Below are positions 25,503 through 37,665 of a stretch of DNA of 64,000 nt, piece after piece; within the stretch, counting starts at the first letter, position 1; each line of letters starts with the position of its first letter. The notes under the pieces were generated by a model. That model searched no databases and was not told the origin of the DNA. It saw nothing but the letters and a program-made list of their open reading frames with translations. Source of the stretch: Tetrahymena thermophila SB210 (lineage: Eukaryota; Ciliophora; Oligohymenophorea; Hymenostomatida; Tetrahymenidae); the NCBI RefSeq assembly GCF_000189635.1, contig NW_002476013.1, positions 310,001 through 374,000 of the forward strand, read 5' to 3'. A program made the translations under genes and the position numbers.

Positions 25503-28500
25503 TCAAAAATAAAAATCACAAATTAATATATTTGGGTTAAAGGGGATTGCCTCTCTAAAATAATTATCAAATAGAGCAATTCTTGTTATATTAGATTCCC
25601 TTTCCTTAATAAACTCTTATAATTTTTTATACTCAACTGATTCATTAATTGTTGTTTATGTTTCAACCTCTCCATCTTCATTTATACTTTAATAACTCAA
25701 TACCCTTTTTAAACAAATATTATTTAATACAAGAGGATTTTATTTATAAATTATTTAGCTTGATTGGAAAATTTGAAAGTTAGAACCATTTTAATTATTT
25801 TAATGTATGAATATTTTATTACCCTAGTTAGAGCTTAAGTTTTGCAAGATAGCCTAATTATCGAAGCGAGAAACATACATAATTAGATTAATTAACTGTA
25901 ATGTTATTTCCTCTATTGAATAACAATAAAAAATTAAAATAAATAAATTGAAGTCAGTAATATATATCATAAAGCATTCATACCTTAAATTTAATTTTAA
26001 GGAAATCAGTGACTGCATCATATTTATTCTTTATGTAAATGTGACTAAATCTTCGCCATCGATGTTATTCGAGCTTATTTTAATATAAATTAATAATTTA
26101 ATTATAATTAGATTATTTATATTATAAATTATATGTGTTTTCATTCAAGTAATTCTTAATGTAAGTTAAAATTATTTATTATTAAATTTGCTTGTTTTAT
26201 TTTTTGAAATTTTATACCTTAGATTCAAGCTGAGGGTTTGTAAATTTTTTAATTTTATGAATTGGTTAGCCATTTCAGCCAGTGTATTTTCCCATTAAAA
26301 GTTAACTGTTTAGCTTAGATCTAATTTTACATATATCCATCTATCGGAAGCACATAAGTCTTCTATAATAGAATTTAGCTCTTGAACATTGACTTAATTT
26401 TAGCTTTGGTAGGAATGAATACAAAATAATTTTAAAACAATTATTTTTAGTCAATTATAAAAATATTACCTGAATTTGAGAGATATGGAATTTAGAGACT
26501 GGTTATTCCTGATAAGTGCCCTCAAGTTTTCAACGTCTTTAGTATTCAAAGCTGTGCCAAATCTATAAAATTGATAAAATAAAAGTATGATTAACTATCT
26601 AAGCATATTAAATTTCTAGCAAAAACATAATTTTGTTGGCTTTAATTCTATTATGTAAATAGAATCAGATTTATTAAGTTCTGCTTTTAATTTAATTTTG
26701 ACAGTAGTTGCAATTTAAAAACTAATAAATTTTTCTTCTTTTTAAATTATTAATTTGCCTAAATTAGCTTAATAAAAATATATATAAAAGGCTTGCCCTC
26801 TCACTCAGTCAGTATTTAGTTGAAATTAATCTGCAATTAATAAAAATTGCGTATTTCTTTTATTAAATTCAAATTTTATCTGTCTAGTATTTATCATTCT
26901 TTAACTTAAATTTCATAACAAGTAAAAATAAAACTTTATTAATTTTATGTGATCTAATGTAAATTCGCTAATCAGTAATTAACCGAATAATACAGATTTT
27001 TAAAAGAATCAAAAGAAGATTACCTGTTTTTAATATGGAGGGATTTTAATGTTTTTATTGGAAGCAGTTTACTCATTATATTTCCTACTCCAGATTATTT
27101 AAAGCTTTTCATAAATTATAAAAATAAATAAATAAATAAATGATTGATATATTTTCTTTACGTAAGTTATAAGTTTAACTACTCTAGGCAGCTATTATTT
27201 TCAAATAAGCTATCTTATATATCTTTATAATACTTCTCTTATTATAATAATTCTTTATCTTTATTTTCTTCTTTTTATTCCACTTCACTATTTTAATCAT
27301 TTGCATCTTCATTTATAATAGCAGATTCTTCCTATTTTTCTTCCTCTTCTTCATTTTCATCTTACTATTCCTATTCCTCATTTTCATCATTTTCGTTTTC
27401 TATTTGTTCTTGGCCAAATGAGTTAAAGCAAAATGGCTGATTACTAGATTTTATTATAAAATTCACTAAGTAAAATAATAACTATATTTAATTATTTATT
27501 TTTTACTGTATCATAAGATTAAGGGATTTGAGTGAATTGAATCCTGAAATCATTTTAAAAGTATCTAGAACAGCTAATTAATTGAAAGGTGATACTCTAT
27601 TTTTTATGTTTAATAATAATTTGATTAATATTCTAAAATCTTTAATCTTTTTAATTAATTAATTAATTACGTTATAAAGTTAAGAGAAAGAATTTCTAGC
27701 TAAACTGGCAATTGCAGGAATTTTGGAGATTTAATCTTAGATGCTTGGATATTAATACTAAAATGTTATAAATTTGTTAATTCTGATAGGTCTAAGCTTT
27801 TTTCAGAAGGATTTTGCAATGAAGAATTATAACTGAGATCAATATCAATGCTTTCTAATGTTTTACACTTATTTAAAGCTTAACCAATTTCTGTAAGATT
27901 GCTGTCTGTTAAATTATTTTATCTAAATCCAAGAGTTAATTTCTTCAGTTTGCTTAATTGACCTATTCTTTCATCTAAATGCTAAATTGCTTCACTCTCT
28001 AATTTGCATTAACTATTTAAAAAAAAAAAAATTTTAACACAGATTATTATTTTTATTTTAAAAACGGATTATTTACTTAAATATTAGTGAAACTTCTTCT
28101 AATTAAGCTACCCTAAAAAGCTTCACTACAACTCCTTAAAATCCTTTATTTCCTAGTAATTGGCAATCACTATTTAAAATTTAGATATAATTATTAACCA
28201 TTCTTATTTATCAGCTTTAAATTGTTCATTAAATAATATTTAAAAACCATACGTAAAGTTGAGAGAAATGGATTTTAAATTTGGTAATTTTGAAACTTTA
28301 GAAGATATTCCTATTGCAGACTCACAAGGAAGTTAAGTATATTGCATATCAAGTAATAGCTCTTAAATAACATCTTGATTCTTTAAGTTTCTTATCTATG
28401 TAAAACTAATTCCTATCTCATCTGAAATGGTTACAAACCTTTTAATAGAGATAATTTTTTTATTTTTTTGTTGCTTTCTTCTTTTAAACAAATTCATATT

Positions 28501-28579
28501 ACCTCATCTTGTATGGTTTTATCTTAATAGCCCTTAGTAGCTTAAGATACTCATAAAGCTCTCTATTTGTCTTGCTCAT
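25503..28579 (-). CDS. Leucine-rich-repeat protein, 14 exons, all introns phase 2
   Basis: Fourteen exons (5' to 3'): 28579-28503, 28438-28253, 28169-28077, 28012-27671, 27596-27507, 27443-27162, 27104-27024, 26967-26935, 26879-26805, 26562-26470, 26403-26218, 26073-25984, 25912-25823, 25758-25503. They total 1974 nt, 657 aa, ending at TGA 25503-25505. The sequence is a chain of RNI-like leucine-rich repeats, for example LSKLKKLTLGFRQNNLTD, LKNLQTLSLNL and MMQSLISLKLNL, with about 30 residues per repeat. Exon 6 carries an acidic Glu/Gln-rich insertion (about residues 265-330). The C-terminal 85 residues lack repeats. No catalytic domain, signal peptide or membrane segment was seen, so a protein-binding scaffold is likely. 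The small exons at 26935-26967 and 26805-26879 are the least certain. Confidence 0.85.
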
Positions 28580-29533
28580 TGAAGCTTGAAAATTCCTTTT
28601 TTACACTAAATTTGAACTTAAAATTGCTTTTTATTTACTTCTATCTTTCAAAAATCTTAAATGATTTAAATTAATTCTTATAGTTTATCTGATAATTTTT
28701 CCTGTTCTGATAAAATTCTGAAAAGAAATCATATTAATGTGTCTTATTATCAGATAGACAATAATCCATTAAATTATTTATTTATTAGAATATTAACAAA
28801 TAAATACTATCTATCTAAAAATATTTTCTATTTGCTTATCAAAAAGATTATTTTTAATTAGTAAGGTATGTTAATTTAATTTCCTAATAAATCGATCCTT
28901 TTTTCTATCTAAAAACTCTACCTATTTTTTTTTTGTGGTTTTGTAAATTTTTGATTTTTTTGCATTAAAATAATACAATAAAAATCTTTTATTTTTAAAA
29001 ATAATCTTTTAAAGCTAAAAAATATTATTTCACTGTTTGTAATTCAATAAAAAAATTTTTTAATTAGAATTTGGAAAATAGAAATGGTAGATTTAATTTC
29101 AAAATAGAAGAAAACACAATAAATATCAAATAAATTTTAAAAAAATGGCTTATAATTTTGAATTTAGTTTTTTAATTATTTATCAAAATTGATTGATCTA
29201 TAAGTGTTTATTTTTAATGCTTAAACAAAGATAATGTATATATAAATATTAATAATAATAATAAGCAAAACCTTTCATCAATAAATTAAAAATATAATGA
29301 TTCCTCAATCCATTTATTCTAAATCGTATAGAGTTTAGCATGGATTTATGCTCAAGAAAGGAGAAATATTTTACTAAAAGGCTAAAATTGTATAAATTTA
29401 TCTAAAATAGAGTTGCTTTTATCTTGTAATTAACAATTTTAGATAGACACATTACATATCGGTAAATTTTTGGAATGCAAGGTCAGCAGTAAATTTTAGA
29501 AATCTCAGTTTAAAGAGAAGGACAAATATTTTT
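28580..29533. other. Spacer between two minus-strand genes
   Basis: About 950 bases, AT-rich, containing the LRR gene promoter side and the downstream flank of the membrane-protein gene. No separate gene is supported; the open frame 29305-29533 on the minus strand is discussed under findings. Confidence 0.5.
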
Positions 29534-30940
29534 TCATCTGATTCTGTAATTTTACTAATTTTTATAATAGGCACCTTGCTTTTATTTAAAATCATGTTTT
29601 GAATCTAAATCCTAAAAAATAGATAATTTATTTTTTATTTTTTTTCATCAAATGTTACTAGGTTATCTAACTTTACATAGAATTGTTTGTTATTTTGATC
29701 AAAAACTTTATCAAAAATAATTTATTTGATTCCATTTGATTTTTTTAGTTTATAATTATGATCATTTATCCTTTCTATCCACAAAAGCTTAATGTTTTTA
29801 CTTCTTTTAATTATTTATGTTACTCTTTTTAGAGAAGAATTTTACTCTTAAAAATGCGTGAAGTTATTTGTAACGTAAGCAAAATATTATTTTATCATTC
29901 TATACAAAGACAGTGTTAAATTAATAATAAAGCAGTACAAAACTATTCTGTAAAATATTTTATAGTAAATATACTCAGTATTACTAAAAAATTAAGAATC
30001 AAATGTGAAAATTAAAAAGATGAGACTCTCTAAAATCTATCCTGCTCTTAAAACTGTCAGTGAAATTTAAGATGGAATTTCTTTAGCAAAGATATGACCA
30101 TAAGAAAAATTTTCACAATAGAAAGGGGAATAGTCGCAAGGTAAACTTAGTGATGTCATTGAACCCAGCGTAATTATCATAATAAATATTTAATCAGGTT
30201 GAATTGCATAGACTTTGTATTTTTTGTAGTGAAAAAGCGCAATTTATAAAATTAATATAAAAGATTTAATTAGTATTGCTATAAATATTCTTTTTATGTT
30301 GTTGATAAATAGTATAAGCAAGCTCTAATAGCATACCATACCAAAGAAAATAGATAGAGTTTATAGAAGTGTGATTTTTGTGAATTTCGTATTATCGTAA
30401 AAATCTATTGTGTACAAATAATAAAGAGATTTTAAGTAAAATCCAATAAGTAGAATCATTAGAAGAAGTGTTTATTCAGGATTGATTTCAATTGAGTATA
30501 TTTTCATGTCAAAAAAGAGATTTTTAATGACTATAACATCATAAATAATCAAAAATGATGGTAAGTACATATAAGATAGCTCTCTGTATATTTGTTTGTA
30601 CTATTTGTGATAATCAAAATTAAGAATTAGTTATAGCAGTAGTCTTACATGTCCAACTTTATATCTAGCAGATTACAAATTGTAAAAAAATACAGTAGTA
30701 ATTTTTTGCACAATAAGAGCTGTAAGAAAGCAAAAAAACTGATTTTTCTCCTTCTCCCATCTTATAAATATCAATAGCTGAATCATGTTAAAGTAAATGC
30801 ATCTAAATACAACAATTAATTTGACCAAGTTGAACATTATCCTACAAATATATCTTCAGTTCTATTTTTTTTAAGCTTGAATTTCTCTAATTGCTCACTT
30901 TTAATTTATTAGCAAATATTTTAATTGATTGTATGGTCTA
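29534..30940 (-). CDS. Probable multi-pass membrane protein, exon structure unresolved
   Basis: GC is visibly raised across this stretch and the minus strand has long TGA-free frames, so a gene is likely. Recognisable coding pieces include a segment around 30700-30780 (SAIDIYKMGEGEKSVF), hydrophobic helices around 30430-30240 and 30130-30060, and a hydrophilic C-terminal tail (QYFAYVTNNFTHFQEQN to KQKQGAYYKNQQNYRIR) reaching TGA at 29534-29536 after a clean 48 bp intron (29599-29552). Upstream, GTAAGA..AAATAG (about 30590-30542) looks like another intron. Several frames are open at once between 30000 and 30550, so I could not fix the exons, and the start is unknown. The overall pattern of several hydrophobic helices with a basic tail suggests a receptor- or transporter-like membrane protein; no family was recognised. 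Confidence 0.5.
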
Positions 30941-31892
30941 CAAAAAGTAAAATTACTAAATTAAAAAGAAATATTGAATAATAAAAAGGGTTTGGCTTAC
31001 TTACAAAAATGTTTAAAAATATTAAATATAAAGGATAAAATAGAATAAATTAAAAATATATCTTTTATTTTAGAATGTGCAAAGTTTAAAATATTAAAAA
31101 TTAAAAAAACATTTCATTTAAGAAATTGTTACAATTTTTCTTAAAAGTTATTTTGTTAATTAAAAACGGAAAACTTAAAGTTTGAAGATAAATTCATCAT
31201 CACATATTTTAATGAAAATATATTTTACTTAATTTATGAGTGTGACTCAATCTAAGTATAAAGTTTATTAAATACTTTATTTATTTTTTCGATAATACCA
31301 ATAAAAAATTATCTATTCATGATGAAAAACCAAATATTTTGATAAATAAATCAATAATTAATTAATTTATTCATACTTAAATTAAAAAACTAAAAATTAT
31401 TTGTTAATTGAATTGAATTTTATATTTTTATGATTTTTATACCTTATTTTTGTTCATTTTTTTTAATTAAATTAGAATTTAAATTTATTTTCTTAATTTT
31501 TATGTTCATTTATTTTCCAATTATTATTGAATATATTATTTATCATTTAATATTTTAGCAGATTTTCTTAAGTAAATGCCATTTAAAATTGTGTTTTCTT
31601 TGTTTAATAAATTATATTTATTCTATCTAAAAATGATGAATTATTTCTTATCATAAAAATTTAAATAAATCGTGTGTTTTTTCAAAATTAAAAAAAAAAA
31701 TAATTAATTAATGAAAATGATTTATTATAATTTATCTTTTAAAGTGATCAATTATTCTAAAAATACAAATGTTTATTCATTCCTATTTAATTAACGAATA
31801 AAATATACAAATTCTTATTATTAATAAATTCTTCATTTGCAATTATTTAAAGTTTTTAAAATTTGTAAAAAGTAATTCAAAAGTTAATTTTT
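30941..31892. other. AT-rich spacer with one possible small exon
   Basis: About 950 bases, mostly low complexity. Around 31180-31255 a plus-strand stretch reads FEDKFIITYFNENIFYLIYE and could be an upstream exon of the next gene, but no joining intron was established. Confidence 0.4.
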
Positions 31893-32342
31893 AGGAAATG
31901 ATATCTTCTTAAAAAAGAGATGGAGCATTCATTTTTAGCATGCAGTAGAAAATATACCCAAATTATTATAATAAATTATTTTTATTTCTAAATAAAAAAG
32001 CTCTAATCCACTTCTTAGCGTGATTGTAGATAATGAATGGAGAAAAGAATCTTTCAAAAGTATATTTTTAAAATTTAATATTAATAATAATCTATTTTTG
32101 ATTAAAACAGATGTAAATATATTCATCCCCGAAGGGGCTAAGCTAACAATAAATAATGATGCAAACGATGCACATGAACCATCTTTGAAATTTCCAATCG
32201 AAAAAGTAAAAGAATGGAATGATATTGGCTTACATGAGCTTTTAGGTATAATTCTTCAAAATAATAAATGTATTAAAATGTAATTATGTAAAAAATAGGA
32301 AAGTATACAGATATCAAAGAGATTGATAAAAAAGATAAATGA
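31893..32342 (+). CDS. Hypothetical protein, partly resolved
   Basis: After an acceptor-like aatttttag at about 31884-31893 a plus-strand frame with raised GC reads continuously. It includes SNPLLSVIVDNEWRKESF, then VNIFIPEGAKLTINNDAND and KVKEWNDIGLHELLG. No ATG with a convincing context was found, so an upstream exon is likely. In the ciliate code the frame stays open to TGA at 32623-32625, which would overlap the 3' end of the antisense phospholipase D gene. The composition turns AT-rich after about 32340, so the real stop is probably reached through an unresolved intron. No family was recognised. Confidence 0.4.
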
Positions 32343-32510
32343 AAAAAAATAAATGCATAGCATCTACACAATACTATTATATTAATAATATTAATTAATT
32401 AATTTAATAAATTATACAAAATATATTGTAATTTTAATATACTTATATATATTTTTATTTTTAAGCTTCAAATAAGCACTTATTTATTTATTCATTAATT
32501 CTATTGAAAA

Positions 32511-35500
32511 TCATGTAAAATTTATGTCAGGACAGTAATATTCCTTCATGTTAAGAGAAAACTTCATGTTTTCATTTTCTAAAAATTTCTTTGGCCACTA
32601 AACTACATTACCTTTAAAGTAATGAGCTTTCAAAGGATAGTAATTAGTCATGGCTTTTGACTTAAATTCTTCTAATTTACTACTTTCTTTGAGTTCATCA
32701 TCTGGATAACATCTAAAAATCTCTCTATAAAGTAAAGTATTTTATAATGCTTGGCTATCTATTTGAGCTATTAGCTAAGGATTCAAAGGATCAATAGTAT
32801 TTTCAATAGAAAAGTGTTCTTTGAATAATTCACATCTCAAAGTATGGGCAAATTTACTTGCCATGTAAGGTTAACCATCCATTTTAGAAGTTATCTAATC
32901 ATTATCTTCAATTATAGCCTTAATTTAAATAAATTAAAACATTTAAATTAATTTTTTGTATTTTTAATATTGCTTTAAAGTTCTAAACTATTTTGAATAT
33001 TGTAATATTCAATTTTCTAAGATATTTTTCAATAATAAAATAATAATTTTAAGTTCTAAAAATATTATTCTGTTTTTATTTATCAAATCTTAATAGTAAA
33101 GTATTTCAAAAATCTTAATTTTTATTTTAAAGAAAATCAGAGAATGAAAATTAAGAAATTTACAGCTATTTCAGAGTCTCTATTTCCTTTTAAACTTCTG
33201 TCGTTTATATTAGCTGAACCAATAATAGCGATCTGATCATCAATTATCATCATCTTTACGATATTTATTATAACAATTAATTAATAATTTAAATATAATA
33301 ATGAAGAGATTTGTTTACTTTACTATGAACGTAAACCATTTCAGTAACCGGTTTATTATTTATGACTGAGTGAGTTCTTAAGCCAAAGAATTTAATATAT
33401 TTTGAGGGGTCAGGAATGTTAGGGTCATTAGCTAAATCTTCTAAAATAGATGTACCACCTCTGCATATCGTTTAATATTCCCAATGTAGCTAGATTTTCA
33501 TAACATTGGAGTTTGGACTATCAATTTCTCCTTCAAAACCCTTACAATTTAAAACATTAAAACTTTTTTAAATCATTAAAGTGATATTTATTTTTACTGG
33601 TAGAAGAGGTAAGATAACTATAACTAAAAAATTTTCTTAGTTTTAAGCAGCTTTTTTAATTCTTTAAACTAAAGCTACACTTATTTAATTTCTTAGAGGT
33701 GCACCAGCATGAGAACTCATAAAAAATTAGTTTTCTATATAAATAAAATGTTTAGATTCATTTATCAGAGTGAGATAAGCAATTTGAATTGACGCTTCTG
33801 TGTCTTTAGTGCTTAATCCTAGAGACCAATTGGAAGCAGATCTAAGTATCTAGCACTGCTGAGTATTTTAATCTTTTTCTAATTGTTTATATTTCTTAGC
33901 TTGCAATTTTAGTCTGCTTTTCGTGTTTTAAATTTAATTTTGGATTTTTGAGAGGTTTCCATCAAGGGTTCTATCAAACATCGATTTGTAGAAAGAAAAT
34001 CTTGTTGCAGTTTCTATTTTACTTACATTGACACTGCTTATGGCACTTTATCTGCGATTTTTTTCTCTTTCTACAAAGCTATTGTTTGACTTCTAAGAAT
34101 CATTTTATTGTTCATATAATGATGGAACTGATTTTAGAGAATAGTTAGATTAATCTTCAAATTCATCATATAAGTTATCGTCTTTAATTTATTTAAGCTA
34201 TTGCAAGAGTTAAATAATTTCATCTCTTGGTTTTTTATCTTCATTTAAAAGCATAATTTCAAAGCTAGTTTTCATATTTTTTTCTTGTGATTGATTTGAT
34301 TTCTTGTAAAAGTCATCAAGGTTATTTATAAATTCAAATGATATATTGTGATCGTTAAGGTAATTTTAAATTTCTGGCTTTATTTTAGTAATTTTTTCTT
34401 TTATATAGCCTTAAAATTTGTTTTTTATTCCTTTCAATTTTTAGTTGAATTCCTTAATGTAAGGTTTAAACATATTCTTTTACCCTTCTCTTTCTTGAGG
34501 TATGAGGCAACCTCTAAGCCCTCCTTTGTTCCCAATATCAATTTAAGAGAAATTCCAATACTAAATAAAATGTTTTGCCAAATCCTTAACAGGGAGTCCA
34601 ATTATTCTGAGAGCCACATCGTGCCATGGCATTCTAATTATAAAAATATTTAAAAAATAAAATATCTGTTAAAACTGTCTATAAAAATGCAAAATAAACC
34701 ACTTTCAACTAAATATTGTATATAATTCAACAAGATAATTTCTCATTTAAAATAAAAATACTCTAAAAAATGAAGCTATTTTATCATTAAAGCATTGATA
34801 AGCCTCTAAGTCGATTTTATGCTTGAAAATATTTATTTTATAACTAAGTTTTAAATTATAAATTCTAAAATTTAATCAATAAGCGCAGTTTGGTAATAAA
34901 GAAATTAGTTTAAAATATCTAATTTTCTTAATTTTATAGATTTTTTCATAGAAATTTAAATAATCACCTGTGCTCTGTCTATCTATCAAGATCTGATTTT
35001 TCAAAATCTTATACATTTTGAAAATCTCTAATCCTACTATTACAATAATCAATACCAGGAAATAATTATTATTCATCTACCATAGGATGTAACTGCGTAT
35101 CCCATCTACCGTAGCACAAGTCAAGCCCACCTAAAAATCCAACTTCTTAATCAACAACAACAATTTTTTCATGGTGACTCCACATAAATGGGATGAGAAA
35201 TTTAGGATGACGAACAACATTTATATTTGTAGGATGTAAGCTCTAAAGTTTACTTTGAGTGTATTTTGATTCAATATTTAAAGCCATTTCAGGTTCTTGG
35301 TAAACTATAATGAATATCTAAACTCCCTCATTTGCTTAATATAAAAATATTTTTAAAGTGTAATTTTATTTTTTTTTTACCTTTTCTTTGAAAAAGCTAA
35401 TCAATTCTAGAGTCAGGAAACTTATGAGCAGGTCTTTTTAGATACAGCTCAGGAGATAACCACCAATCAGTGATAAATATCTCCTATTGAGCACTTTCAA

Positions 35501-37212
35501 TTGCATCAAAAACATCCTAAAAGTAATTCTAACCATCTATATACCATTTAGCAAAGCATTTTGATCTTGGAGGAGCAAATGAATTAAATCTATGTACACC
35601 TCCATAAATAGAATTATCATAAGCTTCCTTTATAGCGTACAAAATATCTAAGTAATCAAACACATTTAATGCTTAAATACTTAAAGTCCTACTATGTGCA
35701 ATAAAATGAACTCCTAAATATTTTTAAATAAAATATTAACCATTTTCTAATAAAATTTATTTATTAATTTTAATTAAAAATTTTACAAAAATTTTAATTT
35801 AAAGAAAGAAACATAAATTTTTAGTGAATTACCAAACTCTTGGCCAGTCTATTTTTTGCCATACTCAACCTTAAAATTATAATCAAATAAGATAACTTCG
35901 CTTAAAGTGGACTCTGGGTGAATAAGACCTTTTGCGTACATAACACCCTCTTAACTAATTAAAAAATATCTCTTGTCATAACAGCCAAATAAATTCTTGC
36001 AATTTAGCTTTTAGCAGAAACTTTGCTTATATCTTCCTCCAGCTTTTTTGTAAACATACACTTCTTTATACTTTTACTTCCCTTCTTCAAATATATCTGA
36101 GAACTCTAAAAACGATCTTAGATAATTTTTAAATTCGTTGATGAGAGTAGATTACTTACGAGAAATATCGTTTAAGTTTTTATGTTTAATCAATGGATCT
36201 ATGCCAGCTTATTCATATTGAAATTAATTAACAATAATTTTTAAGCATTCTTCAATGTATTTCAAAACTTTGTTAGGATTGTTTTCTCTTACTTCTTAAT
36301 CTAGAGTTTCTGCCAAAGTCAAGTATACTTGATCATCAAAATCTTCAAGCTCCATTTCATTCATGAATTTAACATACTATATTTCAAACTATATTATTTA
36401 TTCTAGTGTTCTCCTAATTCTAAATAAATAAAAAACCATTAAATTTCCTTCTACATTTTCACTAATATAAATTCAAAGATATTTTTATAATTATTCGTAT
36501 ATAATTCTATTGGCAAATTTGCTAATTTATTTATAATTTTCTTTCTTAAAAGGCAAAATATCCAAAATTTTTACTTCCATTTAATGTTTGCATATTTTAT
36601 TTACAAGAGATATAAATAATTGATATCCTTCAGATTGTACTTTTTTTGTAGTTTTTCAGTATTAATATTATTTAAATCTATATACTCAAAATAATGCTAA
36701 AAATTGACATAATCTAATCCCTTTATCATAAGCTTTTTATAATTTGGATCATTTTTATTTTCTAACAAATCTAAATCTTCTAAAATATTATTATGATGAA
36801 ATAACCCTTGCTTCGATTATAAATCATCTTATTCATCATCTTAATTAAACTCTTCGCCTTTCTCATTTTTAGAAACAACAAACCTAAAATGCTCTATTTT
36901 CATTTCTTCTTGATTATCAATAAAGCTGGTTTGCAAATCTTAAATCTAATTCAACTTAAAACCGCTTTGCATTGGTTAATTTAAGTCAAATTACTATATT
37001 TAATTGTTCTGATCATGATAATGAGGTGGCCTTATTGGCGATTATAGAAGAGTATACATCATTTACTATTTCAAATCTTTATTATTTTTCATTTACTAAA
37101 AGTTATTTTAACTCTGTATATCTAGTTTGTTATCAAATTTTTCTTCCTCTTAGTCGTTTTAAGCTAATTCATATTGTTAATTTTAGCATGTTTACTCATA
37201 GTTTTATTTCAT
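32511..37212 (-). CDS. PLD: Phospholipase D (two HKD motifs, PH-like domain)
   Basis: Hydrolyses phosphatidylcholine to phosphatidic acid and choline at membranes. Nine exons: 37212-36641, 36573-36463, 36419-35833, 35713-35381, 35334-34968, 34633-33598, 33540-33319, 33253-33164, 32918-32511; 3726 nt, 1241 aa. A Gln/Asn/Asp-rich N-terminus of about 190 residues is followed by a region with PX-like traces, a PH-like segment ([16 protein letters not shown]), and the PLD core: [41 protein letters not shown]1 as HHEKIVVVD near residue 600, IENQFF, and HKD2 as HSK..MMIIDD near 1073-1082 followed by [10 protein letters not shown] and MDGQPY. All catalytic His, Lys and Asp are present. HKD2 is split by an intron. 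About 230 extra, largely polar residues sit between the two halves. The second exon is the least certain. Confidence 0.93.
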
Positions 37213-37665
37213 TATTGAATCCTTAATCTAATAATTTATATCTAATCAAAAAAGATATCAGAATTTATTAAAAAAATAAAGTTGTCTTTACTTAGTAGAA
37301 GTCGATTAGTCTCTCCACATAGATTAATTAATTAATTAAGTAAAATATACTGAATGAATATAAAATGATTTAATATTTTTTATCTAATCAATTAAAATTT
37401 ATTCAATATATTTATTTTTAATCTAACACCAAACATTTATTTTTTACAATTTAGATTTTTATTTAAATAGTAAGATATTTTTACTTTTGAATGGCTTTGT
37501 GTTATTTGAAAATAGAATTCAATTATATAATTTTCATGCATTACAAAAAACAAGATAGGAATATATTAATTTAAACATTTTTTAAAAACAATTTTATAAA
37601 TTTCAAAGATTTTAAGTGAATGTTTGTTTCTTGAAAAATTAAATGTTTGTTTGTTTGTTTGTTTT
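37213..37665. other. Short spacer between two minus-strand genes
   Basis: About 450 bases holding the PLD promoter side and the coiled-coil gene's 3' flank. There is a tgtttgtttgtttg-type tract at 37643-37665, directly beside the coiled-coil gene's stop. Confidence 0.6.

Noticed and set aside
29297..29602. Plus-strand ciliate-code frame starting MIPQSIYSK
   Set aside because: Overlaps the better supported minus-strand gene region and has no recognisable protein character.
34348..34653. 101-codon plus-strand ORF
   Set aside because: Antisense to the PLD exon 33598-34633; a shadow of real coding sequence.
34876..35076. 66-codon minus-strand ORF with a hydrophobic start
   Set aside because: It is an out-of-frame reading across PLD exon 5 and the following intron; the PLD frame explains the coding signal.
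36972..37226. 84-codon plus-strand ORF
   Set aside because: Antisense to the Gln/Asn-rich first exon of PLD, which explains its openness.
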